Shown in pieces: positions 42,785 through 51,418 of a DNA stretch of 64,000 nucleotides; the first letter of the stretch is position 1; every line of letters begins with the position of its first letter. Source of the DNA: JACPPO01 sp965262505. Lineage in GTDB: Bacteria > Acidobacteriota > Vicinamibacteria > Vicinamibacterales > UBA2999. The notes under the pieces were generated by a model. It saw nothing but the letters and a program-made list of their open reading frames with translations, had not been told where the DNA came from and did not search any database. Both the position numbers and the translations under genes were made by a program. The stretch lies in contig CBDHFM010000030.1 in NCBI GenBank assembly GCA_965262505.1, forward strand, positions 4,712,001-4,776,000. Reading direction: 5' to 3'.

Positions 42785-44103
42785 TGTCAGTAATTTTGTG
42801 TTTGTGAGCCATGCTGACTCCCGAAAGGGGAAGGAGCGAGTATGGCGAAGGAGAAGCAAGAGACCAGGTTTAGCGCCGAGCTGCTGGATGAACTACTGGA
42901 GGGGCAAGACGCCGCGACGGTGTTGCGCTCCGACGGACTGGTAGGGGATCTGAAGAGGGCGTTGGCCGAACGGATGCTGAACGCCGAGATGGACGTGCAT
43001 CTCGGTGGGGAGACCGAGCAGGACGGCGGCAACCATCGAAACGGCTCGAGCCGGAAGACGGTACTCAGCGACGACGGCGAGCTGGTGCTGTCGATTCCCC
43101 GAGACCGACACGGCCGCTTCGATCCCGCCCTGATCCGGAAGTATCAACGAAGATTTCCGGGGTTCGACGACAAGATCGTCGCGTTGTATGCCCGGGGGAT
43201 GAGCACGCGCGACATCCAGGCGCATGTCGGCGAGCTCTACGGCATCGCGATTTCGCCGGACCTCGTTTCGGTGGTGACGGATTCGGTCATCGACGAAGTT
43301 CGAGCGTGGCAGGCGCGGCCGCTGGAGTCGACCTACGCGATCGTGTACTTCGATGCGCTGCGGGTCAAGATCCGTGACGAGGGCCTGGTACGCAACAAGG
43401 CCGTATACCTGGCCATCGGCGTGCGGTGTTCCGGGCACAAGGACATCCTCGGCCTGTGGATCGAGCAGACCGAAGGCGCCAAGTTCTGGCTGCGCGTGAT
43501 GAACGACCTCAAGGCCCGCGGAGTGCAGGATATTCTGCTCGCCGTCGTTGATGGGCTGCAGGGATTTCCCGACGCGATCACCGCCGTGTTCCCGGACACG
43601 ATCGTGCAGACCTGCATCGTGCACCTGATCCGGAATTCGATCCGCCTGGCGGCCTGGAAGGACCGCAAGCCCTTGGTTCAGGCTCTGAAGCCGGTCTACC
43701 AGGCCGACGATGCCGCGACGGCCGAACAGGCGCTGGGCGCATTCGAAGGCGGCGAGTGGGGACGGCGTTTCCCGACCGTGGTCCAGAGCTGGCAGCGCCA
43801 CTGGGACCGGATCATTCCGTTCTTCGCTTTCCCCGCGGCCGTGCGGAAGATCGTGTACACGACGAACGCGATCGAGAGCCTGCACAGCGGCGTGCGCAAG
43901 AGCATCCGGAACAAAGGGCATTTCCCGAGCGACGAGGCCGCCACGAAACTCATCTGGCTGGCCTTGCGCCATCTCACGGCGAAGTGGAAGAATCCCCCGG
44001 TCGCCTGGGCGGCGGCCAGGGTACAATTCGCGATTCAGTTCGGCGATCGATTCAGGCTGGGGGACTAACTAACGGCAATAGCTCACACACAAAATTTCTG
44101 ACA
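42785..44103 (+). mobile_element. IS256-family element, intact (about 1.3 kb)
   Basis: Terminal repeats: left TGTCAGTAATTTTGTGTTTG, right on the other strand TGTCAGAAATTTTGTGTGTG. It encloses one full-length transposase and lies 31 bases from the recombinase repeat array. Confidence 0.88.
42842..44068 (+). CDS. IS256-family (mutator) transposase
   Basis: A 408-residue DDE transposase. Family blocks: LLEGQDAATVLRSDGLVGDL, GNHRNGSSRKTV, IPRDRHGRFDPALIRKYQRR, then IVYFDALRVKIRDEG (first Asp), LLAVVDGLQGFPDAI (second Asp) and YTTNAIESLHSGVRK (Glu). All are intact. The ATG at 42842 has GGGAAGGAG upstream. The element is probably active. Confidence 0.92.
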   Translation: MAKEKQETRFSAELLDELLEGQDAATVLRSDGLVGDLKRALAERMLNAEMDVHLGGETEQDGGNHRNGSSRKTVLSDDGELVLSIPRDRHGRFDPALIRKYQRRFPGFDDKIVALYARGMSTRDIQAHVGELYGIAISPDLVSVVTDSVIDEVRAWQARPLESTYAIVYFDALRVKIRDEGLVRNKAVYLAIGVRCSGHKDILGLWIEQTEGAKFWLRVMNDLKARGVQDILLAVVDGLQGFPDAITAVFPDTIVQTCIVHLIRNSIRLAAWKDRKPLVQALKPVYQADDAATAEQALGAFEGGEWGRRFPTVVQSWQRHWDRIIPFFAFPAAVRKIVYTTNAIESLHSGVRKSIRNKGHFPSDEAATKLIWLALRHLTAKWKNPPVAWAAARVQFAIQFGDRFRLGD

Positions 44104-44403
44104 CCCCCGTGGCTTCACCACGATCGTCGTGTACGCGCTCCTGCTTTATGCTCAAAGGCGACTTGATCCTCACGAGTGAACCTCTCCCGCCTTGCAACCC
44201 CGCCACCTGTTCGAGATGTGGGAGGCTGACCACACAACAGGCCGATCAGTCCCGCCAGTCCACCTGGGCCGGCGCCCCGTGGCGGCCGATAACCGCCAGC
44301 CGTGCCGCAGCGAGCCTGACTGGTCACCCGGAGGGCCGCAGCGCCGCGGAGGACGGCGCAGCCGTTGACACGCCCGGCTCGTGAAGGCTATCCGGGCGGT
44401 ACT

Positions 44404-44767
44404 GTCAAGTTGACGTAAAGCTAGTCGATCGACCCCCAAGATACTGGGCTCGAGCCCGCCGTGAACCCGCCATGCTGGGCATCAGAAACGGTCGTCAGCC
44501 TCAACTTGACTGTGAGCATGATCCCCCCTACCTGACGGGGTCGCTCCATGACACCGGTGGGTGCCGGTGGGTGGTGGCCTGACCCTCAACCTGACTGACC
44601 TTCGGTCCTCGCTATTGATCTGTCGGTCATCGTCCGCCGGCGAATCGTATGGCTGCCAGCTGACCGGCTGGGCCGTGACCCAATAGGGGCCTGCTGCACC
44701 CACGGCCCGTCACAGTCCTGTCCGCCCACCCGGGCCAGCTCGGGCCGCAACCCGAGGAGGCCGCCCC
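44404..44767 (+). other. IS110 upstream non-coding region (possible bridge RNA) with IS6-like ends
   Basis: No protein-coding frame. In IS110-group elements the non-coding segment before the transposase gene encodes the bridge RNA that pairs with donor and target DNA; this segment is in the right place. TACTGTCAAGTTGA near 44400 and CTCAACTTGACTGTGAG near 44503 resemble IS6-type ends and suggest that another element is embedded or abuts. The left end of the IS110 could not be placed. 44104-44403 holds no supported gene. Confidence 0.35.
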
Positions 44768-45378
44768 GTGACCAACCGCATGCCCACGCCGCCTGAAGCG
44801 CGGAAGGTGATCGTCGGCGTTGATACGCATACGCATGTCCACGTCGCCGTGGCGATCGACAGATGGGGGATCCGTCTACGCGATCAAGCGTTCGTCGCTG
44901 ACTCGGGCGGCTACCAGGCGCTGATCACGTGGGCCGAAACCCACGGGCGGATTGAAACGTTCGGCGTCGAAGGCACCGGCAGCTATGGCGCCGGCCTGGC
45001 ACGTGCGGTGCGCCGCGCGGGGCATCGGGTCGTAGAAGTGAATCGGGCCGACCGGCGCACGCGACGCGCCGCCGGCAAGTCCGACACCATCGACGCGGAG
45101 GTCGCCGCGCGGTCCGTACTGGCGGGTCAGTCGACGGCCATCCCCAAGACCGCGGACGGCGCCGTCGAGATGATGCGCCAGCTCAAGATCACGCGGGATA
45201 CCGCGGTGAAGGCGCGCACCACGGCGATGAACACGCTGAAGCAGATCGTCGTGCACGCCTCGCCGGTCCTGCGAGAAGCCCTCCACGACCTCACCGATCA
45301 CGGCCTGCTCACGCGCTGCGCCGGACTCCGACCGGGCTCCCTCGACACGCCCACTGCGTCCGCCAAGCGGTGCTTGCG
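44768..45378 (+). pseudogene. IS110-family transposase, N-terminal half
   Basis: About 200 codons: VIVGVDTHTHVHVAVAIDRW (first Asp of the DEDD RuvC-like domain), FGVEGTGSYGAGLARAV (Glu), then RRAAGKSDTIDAEVAARSVL (the two Asp) and ALHDLTDHGLLTRCAGLRPG. The GTG at 44768 has GAGGAGG 8 bases upstream. The C-terminal transposase_20 domain with the catalytic Ser is missing after LDTPTASAK, where an IS1-like element starts. Confidence 0.8.
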
Positions 45379-45392
45379 CCATTCGCTGTTGA

Positions 45393-46493
45393 TCAGGCCG
45401 CGGTTCGTTGTTCGTACGGCCACGAGAACGTCGGCAGCTCAGTTGTGCCAGGCTCTCTGCGCTGGCCGATCACGGGAATGCGCACGACCGCCACAAGAAG
45501 GCGTCGAGAGAGACCGCGCGCCGTGAAGATGTGGCTCCAGGTCAGTCGCGTGCTGACCAGACCGGCCTGCATCGCTGGCGTCCTGGTCTCGCGCCCGAAC
45601 TTCAATGCCCTGTGCGGCCGTACGAAATTGTAATGACAGCGCACGAGTTCAACGTGCCCGCGGAGCGGCGCTTCGCATCGGGCATGGCACGGCGATCGCC
45701 GGCGCAGGTACGCGGAGCCTTGACGAATGGTGAGGTTGAGGCGCTCGACGAACGACGTGTTCAGGGTCTCGGAATCCTCCGACTCCCACAACGCAGCCCT
45801 CAGTCGCGTCGCGGTGCCGATCTTCACGCGGCGCTCGACCCGGACGACCCGATTGTTCCGCCGCGTCTTGAGCACGTGACCATAGACGCACGCTGACCCA
45901 AAGAGGCTTCGAATCGCCCCGACGTAGGACTCGAAGCCATCGGTGGCGATCAGGGGAGCGCCCACGACTCGCCCTCGGCGGATGACGTCGCTGATGATGG
46001 CCCAGGCGTTGCGATCGGAGCGGCGGCCCAGGAGGCTACCGGCCCACAAGCGGGACGAGACCTCGAGGGTCGCAAACAGCCAGCAGGTCTGGCTCTTTTT
46101 GCCGATAAACGTGCAGAGTTCATCAGCCTGCAGCTCAATGAGGTCGAAATCGCGCAGCATTCGGTCGTTGAAGTGCTTCGCGGCTGTCGAGGCCCGCTCG
46201 AGCCAACGCGCGATGGTGTTACGTGAATGGCCCGTGACTCGGGCCGTCGAAGAAATGCTCACGCCTTCGACTCGCAGGCTGGCGACGTAGTCGAACTCCC
46301 GTCGGGTGCAGCGAAGCCCGCGGTACGCGGTCCCCGTGTTCGTGCTCAGCGTTCTCCTGCAGATGGTGCAGCGGTACCGCCGCCGTCGACCGGACTTCGT
46401 CGCGAACGAGCCGTAGCCCACGAGGTTGAGGCCCGGCTTTCCACGGTTATCGCACCCGGGCGTGGCGCACGCCATCCCGTCGATCTCGTTCAT
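45393..46493 (-). CDS. IS1-like DDE transposase with N-terminal zinc finger
   Basis: A 366-residue transposase. The N terminus has a Cys4 zinc finger (CATPGCDNRG, then RYRCTICRRTLS) as in IS1-type InsA, a helix-turn-helix (EGVSISSTARVTGHSRNTIA) and a DDE core: DLIELQADELCTFIG, APLIATDGFESYVGA and LNTSFVERLNLTIRQG, closing with HYNFVRPHRAL. The three acidic residues are present. Fused, single-frame versions of IS1-type genes are known in archaea and bacteria. It interrupts the IS110 gene. The family name is given with moderate certainty. Confidence 0.7.
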   Translation of the reverse strand: MNEIDGMACATPGCDNRGKPGLNLVGYGSFATKSGRRRRYRCTICRRTLSTNTGTAYRGLRCTRREFDYVASLRVEGVSISSTARVTGHSRNTIARWLERASTAAKHFNDRMLRDFDLIELQADELCTFIGKKSQTCWLFATLEVSSRLWAGSLLGRRSDRNAWAIISDVIRRGRVVGAPLIATDGFESYVGAIRSLFGSACVYGHVLKTRRNNRVVRVERRVKIGTATRLRAALWESEDSETLNTSFVERLNLTIRQGSAYLRRRSPCHARCEAPLRGHVELVRCHYNFVRPHRALKFGRETRTPAMQAGLVSTRLTWSHIFTARGLSRRLLVAVVRIPVIGQRREPGTTELPTFSWPYEQRTAA

Positions 46494-46626
46494 GGCTCAA
46501 GTGTTACGGGGGGCGAGACCTGTCGTGTCCGTCACGACCGCAGAGCTGAAGGTGACCGATCAACAGCGACCGGCGCAAGCACCCGAATTCGCCGATTCAG
46601 GCCAGAATTCGTATCGGCCACGCGTC

Positions 46627-47342
46627 TCCGCCCCCGACTATACGACGCTCTCCCGGCGCAGTCAGCATTTGAGGCGCCGTCTGCGACCGGTCCCGCCCGG
46701 CGAGGGCCTCCATCTCGTGCTCGACAGCACGGGGCTGTCCCTCGTTGGGGCAGGTGCGTGGGCGGCCGCGAAACACGGTGGCCGCGGCAGACGTGGCTGG
46801 CGGAAGCTCCACCTTGGCGGCGATCAGTCCGGCGTGATCCGTGTCCACACGCTGACCGAGGCGACGGGGGATGATGCGACCACCGCCCTCGATCTGCTCA
46901 CCGCAGTCGAGGGCCCTCTCGTGCGCGTCACCGCTGACGCCGCCTATGACACGGTCGCCGTCTACGAAACGGCGGGGGCGCGGGGTGCGACGGTCGTCAT
47001 CCCACCGGCCAGGACGGCGACCGTCTCTGGCCACGGCCTGCGGTCGCCCGCGCGGGATCGGACGATCCAGTTGGTGAAGACGCTCGGCCGACGCCAGTGG
47101 AAGAAGGCGTCAGGGTACCATCGTCAGGGCCGGGTGGAGAATGCGTTCTTCCGATACAAATCCAGCATCGGAGATGGCCTTCGCGCCCGGAGCCCAGCCG
47201 GGCAGGGGAGTGAGGTTGTCCTCGGCTGTGAGATCCTCAATCGGATGACAGAGCTCGGCCGGCCAGTGTCATATCGCATCGGCAGGTGAGAATCCTGTCG
47301 GTGGGCATCGTGCGGGCCAGTGAGGATTCGTGCAACAACGCC
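46627..47342 (+). mobile_element. IS5-family element, right 716 bp only
   Basis: Begins within the transposase at SAPDYTTLSRRSQHL and runs to the right end at 47342. The left end and first 97 codons are missing, replaced by unrelated sequence. Confidence 0.88.
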
Positions 47343-47409
47343 GTGTGAGCGTTATCGCGCATCTCGGCCCGGCCTGCATCAGGCGCCGGAGATTACCCAC
47401 GGCAACGAT

Positions 47410-48132
47410 CTATTCGCTCGTTGGCTCTTCAAGCAGAACCCGCGCAATGTCTTCCTGCCCCAAGTCTACCAGTGTAAAGAGTGCGCGCTCGACATCGACG
47501 GCTCTCAGATCGTGGCGCGGAGACCCCGAGGTCGCGTTCACCAGTGCGGCGATTCTCCGAGCCCAGCGCGCGAATTTCTCGTAGCAAGTCTGGTTCCCAG
47601 CGGTGATGGAGATACTCGTCCGGATGGTCAATCCTTGTAGTGGCGGAAACTCTGGTCTATTCGCGTACGCTTTGGCGATCCTCAGATCGAGCACGGGATA
47701 GCTGTCGGGGTCCAGGAACATGAGAATCTTCGTCGTGAACGACATCTGGCTAAACTGAGGCAGCGCCAGCCGCCTGAGAGTGATGAGGCATTCTGCGACG
47801 GACGGCGACGTGCTCGACATTTGGTGCACGGATGCTCTGAACCGAGCAAGCCGCTCATCCGCAGTCGACTTGACTCGGTCTCTGAAATAGCTCACCCGAT
47901 GGTCTCGTATTGCCTGTCGTGCAAATCCCCAATACAGCACACACGACAGGCCGTCCCTCACATCGCGGAGGTCAGCACTGCGCAACAGTCTCCCAATGCG
48001 CCTCTCTACTCCACGCATGTCCTCATGACGATGTTCCTGCCCATGACGGAAGTCGAAGGTGACCGTCGGGTAGGAGTAGCGGCGGAGAGCTTCGCACCAC
48101 CGGACGGCGTACTCGTCTTCGTGCAGCGGCAT
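47410..48132 (-). CDS. Hypothetical protein (240 residues), promoter region hit by IS630
   Basis: Soluble and mostly helical. Recognisable stretches: DEYAVRWCEALRRYSYPTVT near the start, RLALPQFSQMSFTTKILMFL and DPDSYPVLDLRIAKAYANRP in the centre, with a helical C terminus. The FTTKILMFLDPDxYPVLDxRIA block looks like the helix-hairpin region of a DNA-glycosylase-like fold, but this is only a resemblance. The ATG at 48132 is my choice; the frame is open upstream to the IS630 end at 48164, so the original start may have been lost. No ribosome site is obvious. Confidence 0.5.
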   Translation of the reverse strand: MPLHEDEYAVRWCEALRRYSYPTVTFDFRHGQEHRHEDMRGVERRIGRLLRSADLRDVRDGLSCVLYWGFARQAIRDHRVSYFRDRVKSTADERLARFRASVHQMSSTSPSVAECLITLRRLALPQFSQMSFTTKILMFLDPDSYPVLDLRIAKAYANRPEFPPLQGLTIRTSISITAGNQTCYEKFARWARRIAALVNATSGSPRHDLRAVDVERALFTLVDLGQEDIARVLLEEPTSE

Positions 48133-48164
48133 GGCTGGGATGTTGTCCGTGCTGGCGTCCCTTA

Positions 48165-49188
48165 AAGCGCTTTTCAGATAGCCCTTGTACTCGCTGGGCG
48201 GACCGTGGTACTCCTGCGTGCACCGATGCAGGAGGACCGATGCGCGCATATTCGATGGACTTACGAGAGCGGGCGTTGCTCGATAGCGATGCCGAGATGA
48301 AGGCCGCCGATGTCGCGGCAAAGTACCGCGTGAGCGGGTCGTGGGTGCGGCTGTTGAAGCAACGGCGGCGCGAGACAGGTGAAGTGGCGCCGCGCGTCCA
48401 GCGTCACGGTCGACGCCCCATGCTCGAACCGCATCTCCACACCCTGGCGGCGCTCATCGCGGCCCAGCCCGATCGCACGCTGGCCGAACTGAAGGACGCC
48501 CTCGCCACGCCCGCGAGTGTGCCGACGGTCTGGCGTGCCGTACACGCCCTCGGCCTGACCGTCAAAAAAAACGGTCCGCCCATCCGAACACGATCGGCCT
48601 GACGTCGCGGCGGCGCGCGTCGCGTGGCATGCGGCGGCGCCGACCTGGGATCCGACCCACCTCGTGTTTCTGGACGAAACCGGCATCACGAACAATCTGC
48701 TCCGACGATTCGGCCGCGCCCCGCGCGGGGCGCGTGTCCACGACCACGCCCCCTGCGGGCGCTGGCAGACCAGCACGTTTCTCGCCGCGTTGCGGGTTAC
48801 AGGACTGACGGCCCCGGGGGTCTTCGACGGCGTGATCGATGGCGAGAGCTTCCGGGCCTACATCGACCAGATCTTGGTGCCGACCCTGCACCCCGGCGAC
48901 CTCGTCATCGCCGACAACCTCGGCGCGCACAAGGTCGCCGGTATCCAGCGAGCCATCCAGGCTGCCGGGGCCACGCTCTGGTATCTGCCGCCCTATAGCC
49001 CGGACCTCAATCCGATCGAGCTGTGCTTCGCGAAGCTGAAGGCTCTGGTCCGCACCGCTCGCTGTCGCAGCACCGAGACGCTCTGGCCGTTCCTCGGCGA
49101 GTGCCTGGCGCACTTCAGTCCGGACGAATGCCGCAACTACTTTCGGCACTGCGGCTACGGCGGTGCCACACGGTCATGAAAAGCGCTG
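48165..49188 (+). mobile_element. IS630-family element, about 1.0 kb
   Basis: Ends AAGCGCTTTTCA at 48165 and its complement at 49177-49188 are flanked by TA on both sides (48163-48164 and 49189-49190), the TA duplication typical of IS630/Tc1/mariner elements. Confidence 0.85.
48240..49179 (+). CDS. IS630-family transposase in two frames joined at an A8 tract
   Basis: The first frame (48240-48602) encodes the N-terminal HTH part (AADVAAKYRVSGSWVRLLKQ) and stops. The second frame is recognisable from DRPDVAAARVAWHAAAPTW onward and contains the core: LVFLDETGITNNLLRRF (first Asp), LVIADNLGAHKV (second Asp) and PPYSPDLNPIELCFAKLK (Glu). Skipping one A in the run of eight A at 48564-48571 joins VKK to TVRPSEHDRPD, the normal family sequence. 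Frameshifting at such tracts is known in IS630 elements, so this need not be a dead gene. Confidence 0.8.
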
Positions 49189-49329
49189 TAGTCAACGGCT
49201 CGCGGCAGACACCCTGAAAGCACGGAGGCTGATCGAGCTGCGCGACCGCTGGCAGGTCGTTCAGCGTCACGTGGCGCGATCGTGGCTCAAAGGTGCCGTT
49301 CGGGCAAACGAGATCTCAGCCCGTGGCAT

Positions 49330-50404
49330 GGCGTTGTTGCATGAAGATCTGCGGGTGGGGCGGCTTGGCCCGCCCTTCTCGTCTCCGCAGGAGCCACACT
49401 GCAGGGATGCAGTCGAAGGTCCATCCCACGTATAAGACGAAGTACCGGGTGGCGAACTGGCCGACCTACAATCAGGCCCTCGTTCGACGCGGCGATGTGA
49501 CGATGTGGGTGTCCTCGGAAGCGGTCGCTGCCTGGACGCTCCGCCGGAGCGGCCGGCGAGGCGGGCAGCGGCGCTACTCGGATCTCGCCATCGAGACCGC
49601 CCTGACCCTGCGACTCCTCTACCATCTCCCGCTGCGCCAAGCCGCAGGGTTCCTGCACGCCCTGTTCGGGATGATGCGCCTCGACCTCTCCGCTCCCGAC
49701 TATACGACGCTCTCCAGGCGCAGTCAGCATCTGAGACGCGGTCTGCGACCGGTCCCGCCCGGCGAGGGCCTCCATCTCGTGCTCGACAGCACGGGTCTGT
49801 CCATCGTCGGGGCAGGTGAGTGGGCCGCCGCGAAACACGGTGGCTGCGGCAGGCGTGGCTGGCGGAAGCTCCACCTTGGCGTCGATCAGTCCGGCGTGAT
49901 CCTCGTCTACACGCTGACCGAGGCGACGGAGGATGATGCGACCACCGCCCTCGATCTGCTCACCGCGGTCGAGGGCCCTCTCGTGCGCGTCACCGCTGAC
50001 GCCGCCTATGACACGGTCGCCGTCTACGAAACGGCGGGGGCGCGGGGTGCGACGGTCGTCATCCCACCGGCCAAGACGGCGACCGTCTCTGGCCACGGCC
50101 CGCGGTCGCCCGCGCGGGATCGGACGATCACGTTGGTGAAGACGCTCGGCCGGCGCCAGTGGAAGAAGGCGTCAGGGTACCATCGTCAGGGCCGGGTGGA
50201 GAACACGTTCTTCCGATACAAATCCATCATCGGAGATGGCCTTCGCGCCCGGAACCCAGCCGGGCAGGGGAGTGAGGTGGTCCTCGGCTGCGAAATCCTC
50301 AATCGGATGACCGCCCTCGGCCGACCAGTGTCGTATCGCATCGGCAGGTGAGAATCCTGTCGGTTGGCATCGTGCGGGCCAGTGAGGATTCGTGCAACAA
50401 CGCC
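49330..50404 (+). mobile_element. IS5-family element, intact (1075 bp)
   Basis: Both terminal repeats are present, with a full transposase gene. 49191-49329 before it holds no supported gene. Confidence 0.92.
49407..50351 (+). CDS. IS5-family transposase, intact (second copy)
   Basis: A 314-residue protein closely similar to the copy at 36675-37619, with a few substitutions (for example TMWVSSEAVAAWTLRRSG at the N-terminal side and GVILVYTLTEATEDD in the core). The catalytic blocks VLDSTGLSIVG, TADAAYDTVAVYE and GRVENTFFRYKS are kept. It could supply transposase in trans to the MITEs and deleted copies. Confidence 0.92.
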   Translation: MQSKVHPTYKTKYRVANWPTYNQALVRRGDVTMWVSSEAVAAWTLRRSGRRGGQRRYSDLAIETALTLRLLYHLPLRQAAGFLHALFGMMRLDLSAPDYTTLSRRSQHLRRGLRPVPPGEGLHLVLDSTGLSIVGAGEWAAAKHGGCGRRGWRKLHLGVDQSGVILVYTLTEATEDDATTALDLLTAVEGPLVRVTADAAYDTVAVYETAGARGATVVIPPAKTATVSGHGPRSPARDRTITLVKTLGRRQWKKASGYHRQGRVENTFFRYKSIIGDGLRARNPAGQGSEVVLGCEILNRMTALGRPVSYRIGR

Positions 50405-50423
50405 GTCTTTCGGCCCCACGCCA

Positions 50424-50639
50424 TCAGTGCCACCCCGCCGCGCGCCACGCGTCGTCGCGCCAGTCCGACTCGTCCACGATGTCTGGTGTGTCGGAGTTGT
50501 CGGTGTCCGTGAGCCCGTACGCCGCGCGCACCGCGTCGGACGCGACGACGTACCGGCCGGTCAAGAGCGCGCGGCCGAGTTCCTCAGCCGTGTCCACGGC
50601 AAGCGCCGCCTCGCCATCCACAGTGATGTTCCGGATCAT
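50424..50639 (-). CDS. Hypothetical small acidic protein, coupled to AlpA
   Basis: A 71-residue protein from the ATG at 50639. The N terminus is mixed (MIRNITVDGEAALAVDTAEE), the C terminus strongly acidic (TDTDNSDTPDIVDESDW). The start overlaps the AlpA stop in an ATGA arrangement, and AAAGGG lies about 9 bases upstream. Small coupled genes after AlpA-type regulators are common in islands and prophages, but I know no function for this one. Confidence 0.5.
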   Translation of the reverse strand: MIRNITVDGEAALAVDTAEELGRALLTGRYVVASDAVRAAYGLTDTDNSDTPDIVDESDWRDDAWRAAGWH

Positions 50640-51085
50640 GTCGACCACCCTTTCTCTTCGGGACGGGGTGTGCGTCCCCGCGCCCGGTAACCGTCCTCCG
50701 CCGCCGCCGTCCTCCGCTCCGGCCGCGGGGCTCCTGCCGTCTGCTCGGCAGCGGTCCGCCCGCGCCCCCGCCCGTGACCCACGGCACGAACACCGCCGTG
50801 CGCCACCGGCGCCGGCGCCGTGTGCCGCAGCGTCCTCGCCGGCCCGCCCTCCTGAGCCGGGTCATGGCGGGAGCCCCGCTCCGCGGGCGCGATCTGCCGG
50901 CGTTGCGCGATCCGCGCAGTGAGCCACGCGTGCACCTCGGCCTCGATCCAGCCCACGGCCCGGCCCCCGAGGGACACGGGGGCGGGAAACGTGCCGCGGG
51001 AAATGCGGAGATAGATCGTGCTGCGCGACAGACCCGTGCGGGCCTTGACGGTCGGAAATCTCAACATCGTGTGTGGCATCGTCAC
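50636..51085 (-). CDS. AlpA-family excisionase/regulator with long basic tail
   Basis: A 149-residue protein. The N-terminal 65 residues form an AlpA-type winged helix: MLRFPTVKARTGLSRSTIYL, RISRGTFPAPVSLGGRAVGW and EAEVHAWLTAR. AlpA proteins activate island integrase genes or act as excisionases. The C-terminal 80 residues are Arg/Gly/Ala-rich and disordered-looking, unusual for the family, and could be an artefact of a shifted stop. The start is a GTG at 51085 (an ATG at 51079 is equally good); an IS3 end begins about 4 bases upstream, so the natural promoter is gone. Confidence 0.6.
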   Translation of the reverse strand: MTMPHTMLRFPTVKARTGLSRSTIYLRISRGTFPAPVSLGGRAVGWIEAEVHAWLTARIAQRRQIAPAERGSRHDPAQEGGPARTLRHTAPAPVAHGGVRAVGHGRGRGRTAAEQTAGAPRPERRTAAAEDGYRARGRTPRPEEKGWST

Positions 51086-51154
51086 CCCGACGTCCCCCCC
51101 GAATTGAGTAGCACCCGGGTTTAGAGTCCGAGCTCACGAGAAGGGAGATCGGAC

Positions 51155-51418
51155 GTGAAGCAACGATTCAGCGAGGCGCAGATCATCGGGTTCCTGCGGG
51201 AGTCCGAAGCGGGCCTGCCGGTGAAGGACCTGTGCCGCCGGCACGGGTTCTCGGAGGCCAGTTACTACCTCTGGCGGAATAAGTTCGGCGGGATGACCGT
51301 CTCGGACGCGAAACGCCTGAAGGAGCTGATTGCCGAGAATACGCGGCTGAAGAAGCTGCTGGCCGAGTCCGTGCTGGACAACGAGGTGACGCGCGATGCG
51401 TTGCGAAAAAAGTGGTGA
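51155..51418 (+). CDS. IS3 OrfA with canonical -1 frameshift site
   Basis: An 87-residue HTH subunit (FSEAQIIGFLRESEAGLPVK, DLCRRHGFSEASYYLWRNKF) with the leucine zipper ENTRLKKLLAESVLDNEV. At 51406-51412 the sequence A_AAA_AAG is in the correct phase for the classical IS3-type -1 frameshift into OrfB. The GTG at 51155 has AAGGGAG upstream. Confidence 0.9.
   Translation: MKQRFSEAQIIGFLRESEAGLPVKDLCRRHGFSEASYYLWRNKFGGMTVSDAKRLKELIAENTRLKKLLAESVLDNEVTRDALRKKW

Noticed and set aside
46426..47289. 287-codon frame fused to the truncated IS5 transposase
   Set aside because: The first 60 codons are antisense to the IS1-like element and intergenic DNA; only the IS5 part is real.
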